Source: Candidatus Obscuribacterales bacterium
GTDB lineage: Bacteria > Cyanobacteriota > Vampirovibrionia > Obscuribacterales > Obscuribacteraceae
Direction: 5' to 3'
Assembly: GCA_020050685.1 (NCBI GenBank)
Contig: JAGVKG010000053.1
Location: 1-63,156 of the forward strand
Length of the DNA stretch: 63,156 bases
The number at the start of each line of letters is the position of its first letter. The stretch's first letter is position 1. The position numbers and the translations under genes are program-made. The notes under the pieces were generated by a model. It was given only the letters and a program-made list of their open reading frames with translations, was not told the origin of the DNA and made no database searches. This document shows, piece by piece, positions 1 through 9,040 of this stretch.

Positions 1-161
1 CAACGTCACAACCCTGCTGGGCTGCTTTACAAGGTTTCGTCTTACATTAATTACTCCTCCTTGTCACGATTTAACGTGGCGCACTTGAACTTTTTGACGA
101 TATATACGTCTTTATGTATGTATACACCGGGTATATAAAACATGGGTCAGAGGAAAGCAAC
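1..161. other. Left-edge stretch upstream of sbcC, no gene recognised
   Basis: No convincing gene is visible. One plus-strand frame stays open from base 1 to about 137, but it has no start in the window and its residue composition does not suggest a protein. On the minus strand a strong GGAGGAG lies near 53-60, but the nearby ATG is followed at once by TAA. The region probably holds the sbcC promoter; no good -35/-10 pair stands out. Confidence 0.4.
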
Positions 162-3100
162 GTGATACTGCATTCGATAGGCCTGAAAAACTTCATGAGC
201 TACAAAGAGTCCAAGCTCGACTTGAGCTTGGTCAAAGTTGCTTGTCTGACAGGGCTGAACGGGGCAGGCAAGTCAGCATTGTTTGATGCGCTCACTTGGA
301 CTTTGTGGGAGCAGGCGCGTGGAAGCTCGGATGAACTCATGCGCATCGGGCAAAAGGAAATGTCCGTTGAAGTTTCGTTTGAAATTGAAGGGCAATTGTT
401 TCGCGTGATTCGCACCCGCAATCATGGACAAGGGAAGGCCGGCAGCAGAATTCAATCCAAAGGCACTTTGGAGCTGCAGGCTTATATTGCACAGAAGGAT
501 AATGACACAAATGGTGGTAACGGAGGCAAAAGTGATCACGAGGGCAACGGCAATGGCAAGGGCGGCTCACATAAATGGAAAAGTTTAACCAATGCCACCA
601 TGCGCGAAACACAAAAGCGTATCAACGAGCTTTTGAAGATGGATTACTCCACTTTTGCCAACAGCGTTTACCTGCGCCAAGGCAAAGCCGATGAATTTAC
701 CTGCAAGGGTCCCACCGAGCGCAAACAAGTGCTGGCGGAAATTCTTGGCTTGGATTATTTCGACACTCTGCAAAAGTTAGCCAAAGAAGAATTGCAGATT
801 CAGAAAGCGCGGCAGGAAGTTCTCAAAACTGTGCTTGGTGATACTGGGGTAAAAGAAGAAATTCTTGGGAAAAGTCAAACTGAGGTCTCATCTCTACAAA
901 GTAATTTAGAGGAAGTTGAAAATCAAATTGCCGACCTGGAATCGGAACTGGCGGAAAATGAAAAGCAATCGCAAAGTATTGCCATTGCCGAAGAAAGAAT
1001 CAAACACGGCAAAGCCAGACTGAGTGAATTTGAAAATGAAATTCGTGAACTGAAAGAACAAGAGAATGCATTGCTTGCTCATCAAGAGACGATTATGTCA
1101 GTGCTAACCAACGCCGAGCAAATCGAATCTGATTACGCCACATTTGCAAAATACAAAGAAGAACTGGAGTCAATTGACGGCAAATCCTTCGCCTACAACC
1201 AACTGCAAACAGATTTACTCAAACTTCAAGGCGAACTGACCTTTCGTAAATCCAAATTGGAATCCGAATTGGAATATCTTCTGCTTCGCCAATCAGAACT
1301 CTCGGCCAAATTGGCCAAACTTGCCAAGTCGGCAGCCAGTGGTGACAAACTACAATCCGAATATCAAAAGCTGCAGGAGCTTTTGGTATCAGAACAAACT
1401 CTTGCCGGCAAGCAAGAGATGTTTACCAAATACCAAACGCGAATGACGCAACTCAGTCAAGAAATTATTGAATCGCGCATTCACTTGGAAGCCGAGCTAG
1501 ATCAAAAACAAGAATTGCTAACCCAGACAGAATCGCTGTTGGCTTCCGCGAACATTTTGACGCAAGAGTACACGCGCCTACAAGAAGAAGTAGAAAACTT
1601 GGACAAGTTGGAAGCCGAGTTCGAATTGGTCGAACAAAACGGCATGTCGTTCAAAGCAAAACTGGCTTCGTTAGAAAGCGAGATTGCCGACCTAAAACAA
1701 AAACAGGCAGAAAACAATCAAAAGATTGTCGAGCTTCAAGAACATTCTGGCAATGACATTTGTCCCCTTTGTGCATCGGTGATCGTTGACCGTAAATCCG
1801 TGATTGAGCGTTATCACCAAATGAATTCCAACTGGGATCAAGAAATTGCTTCCCGCAAGGAATCAATTTCCGAAGGCCAAACCAAACTGATTGAATTGCG
1901 CCAAGATTATCGGGATTTATCAGGAAGACTCGACACGCGCAAGTCCCTGGACAATGAGATTGGCAAACTGCAAGAAAAACTTTCAGCACTTTCTCAGGCG
2001 GAAGCCACTTGCCAATTCCTCAATGAACAGATAGCCGTATTGAAGAAACGTCTTGAATGCGAGGACTTCGCGCAAACCGAACGGCAAAGTTCAATTGCCA
2101 TCAAGCTGGAACTCGATGCCCTGGATTTTGATCCCATATTCTTTTCCAACTTGCAAGCCCAAATCCGCATGTCGCGCAATGTAGAAATTCGCTGGCAACA
2201 AAGACTGAGAGATTTACAAGAACAAGAAAAGCTTACCAAAGAACTGGAAAGTTTGACTGGCAATATCGAGCAGATCAAGACCAGTTTGGAGAATGGATCT
2301 TTTGCCTGCGACCTGCCAGACAAAATCACCGACATTTCAACGCAACTTTCTCAAACCGATTATGATCCTGACAAGCATCAAAAGCTCAAGCTGGAACTTT
2401 CTTCCCGCCTTCCGGCGCAGGAGGGATACCAGATGCTCAAGAAAGCGGAGCACGAACACGAATTAAGTCAAGACAATTTGAAGCGAATTAAGACCCAACT
2501 GGACAACAAAACGGAACTTATTCAGGAGTTGGAAACTGATTTACAAACAGCAAATCATGCCTTGCTCGAACGACCATCAATCAACTTGAAGATTGTCACC
2601 ATTCAAACAAAACTAGCCGAAGCGCTCAAGGAAAAATCATATATAAAGGAACAGCAAGCCGTTCTCACCGACAAAGTTGCTCGCATTCAACAAGAACTGA
2701 CTGAGACCACCAACAAACACAAAGAGCTCCAAATTATTCAGGACAGCATTGACGACTACACATTTCTGGTAGAGGCATTCGGCAAAAAAGGCATTCAAGC
2801 CATAATCATCGAAAACACCATTCCGGAAATTGAAGCCGAAGCCAATCATCTGCTTTCACAATTATCAGACAATCAAATGCATGTTGCCTTGATCAGCCAG
2901 ACGGAAACCAAACAAGGTAATTTAGTTGAGACTTTAGATCTTGTCATCGCGGACGAACACGGCACCCGTGGCTACGAATTGTATTCGGGCGGTGAAGCTT
3001 TCAAAGTAGACTTTGCAATTCGTCTGGCACTTTCCAGATTGCTAGCGCGTAGATCCGGTGCACCACTAGAAACATTGATCATCGATGAAGGGTTTGGTTC

Positions 3101-3275
3101 GCAAGATCAGCCAAGCCGCAGCAAATTGATCAAAGCAATCAACTCAATCAAGAATGACTTCGCGCGCATTCTCGTGATCACTCACATTGCGGAAGTCAAA
3201 GAAAAGTTCACAAGCGAAATACGCATCACCAAGGAAAGCGGTCACTCGGAAATTGAGATGGCCATCTCAGCCTAA
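162..3275 (+). CDS. sbcC: SbcC/Rad50-type DNA repair ATPase
   Basis: ATPase subunit of the SbcCD (Rad50-Mre11) nuclease, which trims hairpins and double-strand ends in the cytoplasm. From the GTG at 162 the protein has 1037 residues. It has a Walker A (GLNGAGKS, about 31-38), long coiled coils rich in Glu, Gln and Lys, and a central CPLC zinc hook (about 534-537). A C-terminal ABC signature (YSGGEAF, about 940) is followed by Walker B (LIIDEGFG, about 970). This order is diagnostic of Rad50/SbcC. An ATG at 114 lies in frame, but GTG 162 is preferred because AGAGGAAAG sits just before it, whereas the ATG has no ribosome site. The Gly/Asn/Lys-rich insert around residues 110-135 is unusual. The partner nuclease SbcD is not in the window; it may lie to the left. 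Confidence 0.9.
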   Translation: MILHSIGLKNFMSYKESKLDLSLVKVACLTGLNGAGKSALFDALTWTLWEQARGSSDELMRIGQKEMSVEVSFEIEGQLFRVIRTRNHGQGKAGSRIQSKGTLELQAYIAQKDNDTNGGNGGKSDHEGNGNGKGGSHKWKSLTNATMRETQKRINELLKMDYSTFANSVYLRQGKADEFTCKGPTERKQVLAEILGLDYFDTLQKLAKEELQIQKARQEVLKTVLGDTGVKEEILGKSQTEVSSLQSNLEEVENQIADLESELAENEKQSQSIAIAEERIKHGKARLSEFENEIRELKEQENALLAHQETIMSVLTNAEQIESDYATFAKYKEELESIDGKSFAYNQLQTDLLKLQGELTFRKSKLESELEYLLLRQSELSAKLAKLAKSAASGDKLQSEYQKLQELLVSEQTLAGKQEMFTKYQTRMTQLSQEIIESRIHLEAELDQKQELLTQTESLLASANILTQEYTRLQEEVENLDKLEAEFELVEQNGMSFKAKLASLESEIADLKQKQAENNQKIVELQEHSGNDICPLCASVIVDRKSVIERYHQMNSNWDQEIASRKESISEGQTKLIELRQDYRDLSGRLDTRKSLDNEIGKLQEKLSALSQAEATCQFLNEQIAVLKKRLECEDFAQTERQSSIAIKLELDALDFDPIFFSNLQAQIRMSRNVEIRWQQRLRDLQEQEKLTKELESLTGNIEQIKTSLENGSFACDLPDKITDISTQLSQTDYDPDKHQKLKLELSSRLPAQEGYQMLKKAEHEHELSQDNLKRIKTQLDNKTELIQELETDLQTANHALLERPSINLKIVTIQTKLAEALKEKSYIKEQQAVLTDKVARIQQELTETTNKHKELQIIQDSIDDYTFLVEAFGKKGIQAIIIENTIPEIEAEANHLLSQLSDNQMHVALISQTETKQGNLVETLDLVIADEHGTRGYELYSGGEAFKVDFAIRLALSRLLARRSGAPLETLIIDEGFGSQDQPSRSKLIKAINSIKNDFARILVITHIAEVKEKFTSEIRITKESGHSEIEMAISA

Positions 3276-3321
3276 CCTATCGAATGCTTTTGAATCCTAT
3301 ATATAGGTATCTGAGCAAACG

Positions 3322-3483
3322 AATCTGATACCACATTTCTTAAACCGATCTAAGAAAGTGGTGACACATGATACCCTACGAACCTCCGTAGTACCGTGGT
3401 ATCACTCTAATCTTAATTGGAATTAAGACATCACAAAACGATCTGATACCACTACCAAAATGATCCAAAAGTGGTATCAGATC
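3322..3483. repeat. Alternating TGATACCAC/GTGGTATCA repeat cluster
   Basis: In the 460-base gap between sbcC and the TPR gene, the 9-mer TGATACCAC occurs at 3327-3335 and 3444-3452. Its reverse complement GTGGTATCA occurs at 3397-3405 and 3471-3479. A shortened copy, TGATACC, is at 3369-3375. The last pair forms a perfect 14-base inverted repeat (3440-3453 with 3470-3483, 16-base loop). A separate hairpin, TCTTAATT-GG-AATTAAGA, is at 3411-3428. These could be binding sites for a dimeric regulator, a REP-like extragenic element, or a structured RNA. No open frame covers the region. Confidence 0.75.
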
Positions 3484-3735
3484 TAGCTTTCCATCAGATG
3501 AGTAAAAACTCACCAACAAATGGATGAAGTTTTTCTAACAGCACTAAAACAACAAAAAGATCTGAAAATCCCGACGCCTGTTGATCTGCACGCTTTGTAA
3601 CGCAACTTGAAATAATTCCTTTAATGCAGACTTAAGAGTGAGGATACTTGTATCAATTCGATGGTACTGTACTGTCAAATAACAAATTAGCTAATTCGCT
3701 GCTTAGAAACGCGACTAGAAAACATAGGTTCGTTG

Positions 3736-4734
3736 ATGCAAGACGAAGAACTCAGGGCAGCTATTGCTGAGCTCAAGCAACAGCAATTAGACCTCATGTC
3801 CGAAGTAAAAAAGAGACGCAACAAAGATCTGTGGGAAAAACTACAGGCTCTGTCTCCGCTCATGTCTGGTGTGTTGATATCTAGCGTCGGACTTTATTGC
3901 ACTTACACCTACAATCAGCAAGCGTTGAAGCTACAAACAATTCAAACGGTAGAAAAATTCATCCCGCACCTTTTGGGCACCGAAGTAAGCAAGAAGGCTG
4001 CGATTTTGGCAATGTCCTCTTTGGGCAATACGGAAATTGCTGCTAAGTTCGGACAACTCTTCGCCTCCGAAGGAACCGTCTCTGCGTTGAAGTCCATTGC
4101 AGCTTCCGACAACAACAACAACAAAGATCACATCATGGTCAACAAGGCTCTCGCCAACGCACTCGATACGGTGGCAGAACAATACCGTGTTGAGAAACGC
4201 TACGCGCAAGCAGAAGAAGCTTACAAGCAAGCACTCGCACTCAAGGAAAGAACTGGTGGCACTGCCGATCCGGATTATTCATCCAACTTAGAAAAGCTTG
4301 CACAGTTCTACACTGCGCAAGGCAACTACGTTCAAGCCGAACAACTCTTGAAGCGTTCGATCTCGCTCAAGGAAAAACGTTCCGGACAAAACAACGTTGC
4401 AGAAGCTTACAAAAGTCTTGCAGACGTCTACAAGCTCCAAGGCAACTTGGCTGAATACGAGCTGTACATGAAGAAGGCAGCCGGTCTCGATACCAAAGCC
4501 TTGCAAACTGCAAACGATCGCAAACAACAATCGGCAGATCCATCATCTACCGAAACAGTTTCCGGCGACGTGAAAAAAGTAGATCCAAACGAAACCAAAC
4601 TGGAAGAAAAGCAACCAACACCGATTGCTGATCCCGGAACAATTCGCAGCGAACTACCCCAAACACACCAAAACGCCTCAACGACCATGTTCATCGACGA
4701 AGACAACGGCGACTTGTTCAAACCTGCTGCATAA
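3736..4734 (+). CDS. Membrane-anchored tetratricopeptide repeat protein
   Basis: Protein of 332 residues of unknown specific role. One hydrophobic segment lies near residues 40-62, after a charged cytoplasmic start. The rest is probably periplasmic. Residues about 130-250 hold tetratricopeptide units of the kinesin-light-chain type (AEEAYKQALALKE, AEQLLKRSISLKE), which are usually protein-binding scaffolds. The C-terminal 80 residues are rich in Lys, Pro, Thr and Asn and look disordered. A TTG directly before the ATG is in frame; ATG 3736 is preferred, with only a weak AGG upstream. It follows the repeat cluster and ends at a hairpin, so it looks like a single-gene unit. Confidence 0.7.
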   Translation: MQDEELRAAIAELKQQQLDLMSEVKKRRNKDLWEKLQALSPLMSGVLISSVGLYCTYTYNQQALKLQTIQTVEKFIPHLLGTEVSKKAAILAMSSLGNTEIAAKFGQLFASEGTVSALKSIAASDNNNNKDHIMVNKALANALDTVAEQYRVEKRYAQAEEAYKQALALKERTGGTADPDYSSNLEKLAQFYTAQGNYVQAEQLLKRSISLKEKRSGQNNVAEAYKSLADVYKLQGNLAEYELYMKKAAGLDTKALQTANDRKQQSADPSSTETVSGDVKKVDPNETKLEEKQPTPIADPGTIRSELPQTHQNASTTMFIDEDNGDLFKPAA

Positions 4735-4761
4735 TAGATTCGATCAATTAGCAAACACTGG

Positions 4762-4790
4762 GAGGTATGACTTAATGTTCATACCTCTTT
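4762..4790. terminator. Hairpin terminator between convergent genes
   Basis: GAGGTATGA (4762-4770) pairs perfectly with TCATACCTC (4779-4787) across an 8-base loop and is followed by TTT. It sits between the TPR gene (+) and the helix-turn-helix gene (-), 27 bases after the TPR stop, so it probably ends transcription from the left and perhaps from both sides. Confidence 0.65.
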
Positions 4791-4819
4791 AGCTAATCAC
4801 CCGTTCGCAATCTTCATTG

Positions 4820-5164
4820 CTAAGCGGCATCTTTTGGCTGAGCAACCGGGCGAATACGTCCCTGCTTGCCCGACGTTGAGGGTTGAGTCCCCAAACAAAT
4901 ATCGTAGTTCAATTTCATCAGATAATTTGCGATGCGCTCAGTAGAAAAACCAGACATCTTTCCGTTAATGATTTCAGATACGTGTGGTTGCTTAATTCCT
5001 AGCCTTTTGGCTAGCTCCGCTTGAGTCAATTTGCTCTCTGACAAAATTTCTTGCAGTTTGCGAAACAAACAAGCTTTGATGGACAGCTTGATAGACTCTT
5101 GCTCACTAAAGCCAAGATCAACAAAAATATTGCCGCTGCCGGTAGTAAATTTCTTTCCCTTCAT
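4820..5164 (-). CDS. HigA-like XRE helix-turn-helix regulator, apparently orphan
   Basis: DNA-binding protein of 114 residues. The start at 5164 is set by AGGAAGGA six bases upstream; a TTG at 5185 is an unlikely alternative. The first third matches the conserved lead-in of HigA2-type antitoxins (GSGNIFVDLGF). It is followed by an XRE helix-turn-helix (LTQAELAKRLGIKQPHVSEI) and the usual FSTERIANYLMKL segment. In most genomes this family is encoded just after a RelE/HigB-fold toxin. Here the bases upstream to 5395 hold no toxin frame, so it is an orphan antitoxin-type regulator or a solitary repressor. A palindrome at 5234-5251 is a candidate self-regulatory operator. Confidence 0.8.
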   Translation of the reverse strand: MKGKKFTTGSGNIFVDLGFSEQESIKLSIKACLFRKLQEILSESKLTQAELAKRLGIKQPHVSEIINGKMSGFSTERIANYLMKLNYDICLGTQPSTSGKQGRIRPVAQPKDAA

Positions 5165-5233
5165 TGCTGTTCCTTCCTGGACCAAAAGGTCGGCTTCCTT
5201 TCCGGCTCTTTATCCTGTTTCATCAATTGATTA

Positions 5234-5251
5234 TATACTAATTCTAGTATA
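5234..5251. promoter_or_regulatory. Palindromic candidate operator upstream of the HigA-like gene
   Basis: TATACTA (5234-5240) and TAGTATA (5245-5251) form a perfect inverted repeat around ATTC, about 70 bases upstream of the regulator's start. Regulators of this family commonly bind palindromes over their own promoters. The AT-rich arms could also overlap a -10 element, so the assignment is positional only. Confidence 0.4.
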
Positions 5252-5395
5252 ACGCCAAGCAGACACTTCTCATCGAATACAGTGCCGTATAATGCACAAA
5301 AGCGAAGACGCGGAATATAAAATGCGACTTTTGTTCACCATTGGCCGATTTTGTGCCAAACTAGCAAGCAATTAGCATCTGGTGCACTGACGCTC

Positions 5396-6748
5396 ATGAG
5401 ATTTCGAAAAACGATATTTGTCATTGCGCAGATCACTCTTCTCCTATGCGCGCAAAATGCGTGGTGTTTTGAGAGCAATAGTCGCGAAAAAATTGGCTCA
5501 ATCGATCGTTCGGTGTTGCTGGAATTAATTAAGCTGTCGCGATTCAACATCCGCTTTCATCAGGAGGCCAACCGGCATCCAACATGGCGGACATTGACTT
5601 ATGCTGCCGGCAGGGAAGCGGGTACCGCGGTAACTTTTGCCGGCAGTATTGCCGATCTCAAACAGCGCGTGCGTGGTCTGGACGATCCTGATCGAATTTC
5701 CATTCCCGCCTTAAAAAGGATAGTCACTACCTCGCTTATCGGTAATGCTATCAGTGGTTCTGCCTCAGGCTTGGAATTAGCGCAAAACAGTTGGGTGATG
5801 CTGCGTGCGCGTAAGCAAGGATATTCTCCTGATGCGTCCGCTGCTTTTGTCAAAAATATAGTACAGACAACAGATGCCCTGTTTGACGAACGTGACCGCC
5901 TAGCTAAAGCCGATGTCGATGAGCGTGTGCGTCGGGCGTATCAAGTTGAAGGTGTTCTGATGCGCCGCATACGTCAGCAGTTGCTCTTTGAATTTCGCAC
6001 CTGGAGCGCTCATTCCAGAGGGCAGGCGTGGCGGGGAAATTCCTTTTATGCCATTGACGCATTGCAGAATTTTACGCGCATGAGTGCGGCAATAATTGCC
6101 CTGAAAGGATTTTCTCAACCCGATCTGGGTGGGGCAGCGACAATTTCTACGCTCGTGGCCAATTCGCTTGCTACCATCAATCCATTAACCTGTGGACTGA
6201 TTGGCATTGCCATACGAACTTATCAATCGAAAAAACTGGCCAAGGAATTTCCAGCGGATCGTCCGGTTGGGGATAGCGAAAAGTTATTGGCTGAACATCA
6301 ATTGAAAGACCTGCCAAAAGATGTTGCCGGAGAGAAAGAAACTAAATTGCTTGCCGATGCCATGGCAATGAGCGACAGATCACAACGCCTTGATGTAGTT
6401 TTGGATCGTGAAGGCAAGGACATGGACCGCTACCGACGTGTGGCACAACAGCAAACCGTTGCTGGTACAGCAATTGGATTAACCAGTCTGCCGACAGCAA
6501 TCCTGGCCACAATTGCATTTTATGATTATCGGTATGACAGAGATACCACCAATAAATTACTATTTGCCGGGCGAATTCCCGCTGTAGCCGGACAATCATA
6601 TGCGCTGTTTCAAACGCCGTACACAATTGCTGCCGGTATGATAAAAAACCGGAAGTTGAAAAAACGCGGTGAATTGCCGGAACAACTGCTCGCGCAGCGC
6701 CTGAAAAATCTTGATGCCTTGGAAGAGCAACTTAAAGCGACATTTTAA
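5396..6748 (+). CDS. Exported or membrane-associated protein, function unknown
   Basis: I do not recognise this family. From ATG 5396 it has 450 residues and opens with a clear Sec-type signal (MRFRKT, hydrophobic core, then CAQNAWCFES). A frame extension up to 5351 would put the signal about 15 residues inside, so the internal ATG is preferred although its ribosome site is weak. The body is rich in Arg, Ala and Leu with amphipathic helices. Three hydrophobic stretches lie near residues 250-280, 355-380 and 390-420 and may insert in the membrane. It is the first gene of a co-oriented run with the DUF4239 and DUF2252 genes, 86 bases before the former. Confidence 0.6.
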   Translation: MRFRKTIFVIAQITLLLCAQNAWCFESNSREKIGSIDRSVLLELIKLSRFNIRFHQEANRHPTWRTLTYAAGREAGTAVTFAGSIADLKQRVRGLDDPDRISIPALKRIVTTSLIGNAISGSASGLELAQNSWVMLRARKQGYSPDASAAFVKNIVQTTDALFDERDRLAKADVDERVRRAYQVEGVLMRRIRQQLLFEFRTWSAHSRGQAWRGNSFYAIDALQNFTRMSAAIIALKGFSQPDLGGAATISTLVANSLATINPLTCGLIGIAIRTYQSKKLAKEFPADRPVGDSEKLLAEHQLKDLPKDVAGEKETKLLADAMAMSDRSQRLDVVLDREGKDMDRYRRVAQQQTVAGTAIGLTSLPTAILATIAFYDYRYDRDTTNKLLFAGRIPAVAGQSYALFQTPYTIAAGMIKNRKLKKRGELPEQLLAQRLKNLDALEEQLKATF

Positions 6749-6834
6749 TCACAATTGTTAGCAAAGTGCGCCCTGATATGGCTGCGGCTCGCCTAGCTGG
6801 GTATACAGTAATGGGCGCGCCGGTGGACATTACA

Positions 6835-7608
6835 ATGCATTTTATAGATCTGGTCCCCGCCTGGGGTTTGTTCATTTTAACCAGCTTAGTTGTCCTGGCT
6901 GCTTCAGAATGCGGATTTCGTTTGGCGCAAGCCGAGCAGAAGCATGAAAATGAAGCGGTTTCTGGGGCTGTAGTCCAGTCCACGATAGCGTTAGTGGCCT
7001 TTTTACTCGCATTTACATTTGGATTTGCGGCTGAAAGATTTAATGAAAGAAGACTCCTCGTCATCGAGGAAGCAAATGCAATAGGCACCACCTATTTGCG
7101 TGCCGATTTTCTTCCTGAAGCTAATAGAGAGAAGGTCAAAGATATTTTGCGCCAATACGTTGACCTGCGCGTGCTTGCTGTACAAGATCCAAAAAATATT
7201 TCCGAGGCTCTTAAGCAAACCAAGCAAATGCACGCAAAGCTTTGGGAGCAAACGGTCGCGGCGGGCAGACAAGATTTAGACTCCGATATTGTCGCCTTAT
7301 TTATTGAAGCCTTAAACGACACTATCAATCTTCATACGCAAAGAGTAGCTACTGGAATCTATGTGCGAATACCGGATTTTGTTTGGTTGACACTATACGT
7401 GATGATCGTACTTGGTATGGGCTCGATTGGTTATCAGTGCGGAGTAAACAATTCCAAAAACCGGATTGTCACGATTGCGCTTGCTGTGTCATTTTCAATT
7501 GTCACAACAATGATCGCCGACCTAGATAACCCGACGACAGGATTTCTTAAGACCAGCCAGCAACCGTTGATTGATTTAAAAGAAACAATTACTGGAGCAC
7601 GTCAATGA
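6835..7608 (+). CDS. DUF4239 bestrophin-like integral membrane protein
   Basis: Inner-membrane protein of 257 residues from ATG 6835, which has GGTGGA upstream; a GTG at 6766 would add 23 residues. The diagnostic part is the second membrane span and what follows (FLLAFTFGFAAERFNERR, then EEANAIGTTYLRADFL), typical of DUF4239 proteins, which have been compared with bestrophin channels. A first span is at about residues 10-30, and two further spans lie near residues 180-230. A transport or channel role is possible but untested for this family. Its stop overlaps the DUF2252 start by 4 bases (ATGA), so the two are translationally coupled. Confidence 0.8.
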   Translation: MHFIDLVPAWGLFILTSLVVLAASECGFRLAQAEQKHENEAVSGAVVQSTIALVAFLLAFTFGFAAERFNERRLLVIEEANAIGTTYLRADFLPEANREKVKDILRQYVDLRVLAVQDPKNISEALKQTKQMHAKLWEQTVAAGRQDLDSDIVALFIEALNDTINLHTQRVATGIYVRIPDFVWLTLYVMIVLGMGSIGYQCGVNNSKNRIVTIALAVSFSIVTTMIADLDNPTTGFLKTSQQPLIDLKETITGARQ

Positions 7609-9002
7609 GAAAACAAAACCCGAAAGCGGCAGGAGTAATTGCAGACAAGCTCATTAGTGTGGCAGAGCGCAAGTCCAAGGGCAAATTGCTCAGAGAAAAA
7701 GTACCGCGCAAAGATCATCGGCTGTGGTCCGCCGCGCGCAAGGGGCGCGATCCAATTGCCATTATTCAGCAATCAAATGCTGGGCGAGTCACGGAATTGT
7801 TGCCAATTCGTTATGGTCGCATGCTTAAGTCACCGTTTACATTTTTTAGAGGCTCGGCCTCATTGATGGCCTACGATTTGCAATCAACAGCGGCGTCAGG
7901 CATCAGCGTGCAAGCGTGCGGTGATTGTCACCTGCTCAACTTCGGAGTGTTTGCAACGCCTGAGCGAAATCTGATATTGGACATCAATGATTTTGATGAA
8001 ACGCATCCAGCACCCTGGGAATGGGATTTAAAGCGCCTCGCAACCAGTTTCGTCCTGGCTTGCCGCGGCAATGGATTTAAGCCGGCTGTGGCAAAACAAG
8101 CGGCTGAGACAGTTGTGCGCTCCTACAGGGAAGCAATGCATGACATTTCGCAGATGAAGACGCTTGATGTCTGGTATCTAAAAATGGACATCTCAACTTA
8201 TCTTGCCGGTATCAAAGACAAACAATTTCGCAAAGATGCCGATGCCTATGTAGCAAAACAAACACAGAAGTCAGCTGTTGACCACTATGTACCCAAGCTG
8301 ACAACGCAAAAGGATGGACGACCAGTTTTCAAAGATGCCCCGCCGCTTATTTATCACACTCCGGAGCAATGTGACAAAGAGTTTTTGTCAACCATAAAAA
8401 CTGTCTTTCTTGCCTTTCGTGAGACACTCAGTGAAGACCGCCGCGTCTTGCTTGATCGCTACGCTCTTATGGATGTAGCGATGAAGATTGTCGGCATCGG
8501 CAGTGTCGGCACACGCTGCGGCATTATGCTTTTGCTAGCCGGAGAAAATGATCCGCTTGTTTTGCAAGTAAAAGAAGCAAGACCTTCCGTGCTCGAGCCA
8601 TACACACAAAAGAGTGCATACAAACATAACGGGCACAGAGTGGTGGCAGGGCAACGACTGATGCAGTCCCAAAGCGATATCTTTCTCGGTTGGGCCGTAG
8701 GTTTGCACGGTCATCATTTTTACGTTCGGCAATTGCGAGATATGAAAATGTCACCGGTGCCAGAAATCTGGACTCCCGAGCGTGCAATGGAAGTGGCGAG
8801 ATCATTTGGCTGGGTGCTGGCGCGTGCTCACGCTCGATCGGGTGATTCGGCAATAATTGTTGGCTATATGGGCACCGGCACGGCAATGGATGAAGCTATT
8901 GGCCAGTTTGCCATTGCCTATGCCGATCAAACCGAACAAGACCACCGAGAGCTGCTCAAGGCTGTTAAATCAGGACGCTTAGAAGCTTACATTGAGAGAT
9001 AG
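7605..9002 (+). CDS. DUF2252 family protein (first of two)
   Basis: Soluble protein of 465 residues with the full DUF2252 pattern: RYGRMLKSPFTFFRG (about 69-83), ACGDCHLLNFG (104-114), NDFDE (128-132), PWEWDLKRLATSF (137-149) and ARAHARSGD near the end. The GDCHLLNFG...NDFDE pair resembles the HGDxHxxN...D(F)D catalytic and metal-binding motifs of aminoglycoside-phosphotransferase-like kinases. A kinase fold is therefore plausible, but the substrate is unknown. It starts inside the stop of the DUF4239 gene (ATGA). A second copy, similar over its whole length, is at 52895-54301 on the other strand. Confidence 0.85.
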   Translation: MRKQNPKAAGVIADKLISVAERKSKGKLLREKVPRKDHRLWSAARKGRDPIAIIQQSNAGRVTELLPIRYGRMLKSPFTFFRGSASLMAYDLQSTAASGISVQACGDCHLLNFGVFATPERNLILDINDFDETHPAPWEWDLKRLATSFVLACRGNGFKPAVAKQAAETVVRSYREAMHDISQMKTLDVWYLKMDISTYLAGIKDKQFRKDADAYVAKQTQKSAVDHYVPKLTTQKDGRPVFKDAPPLIYHTPEQCDKEFLSTIKTVFLAFRETLSEDRRVLLDRYALMDVAMKIVGIGSVGTRCGIMLLLAGENDPLVLQVKEARPSVLEPYTQKSAYKHNGHRVVAGQRLMQSQSDIFLGWAVGLHGHHFYVRQLRDMKMSPVPEIWTPERAMEVARSFGWVLARAHARSGDSAIIVGYMGTGTAMDEAIGQFAIAYADQTEQDHRELLKAVKSGRLEAYIER

Positions 9003-9040
9003 CCTCAGTCAAGCCGCAATGGCCGGCGTCGACGAATGAT

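Noticed and set aside
1-137. Open plus-strand frame at the left edge that could be the end of sbcD
   Set aside because: It lacks any Mre11/SbcD C-terminal feature and its composition looks random.
3322-3483. CRISPR array reading of the TGATACCAC repeats
   Set aside because: Repeats are only 9 bases, alternate in direction and are unevenly spaced; no cas genes are present.
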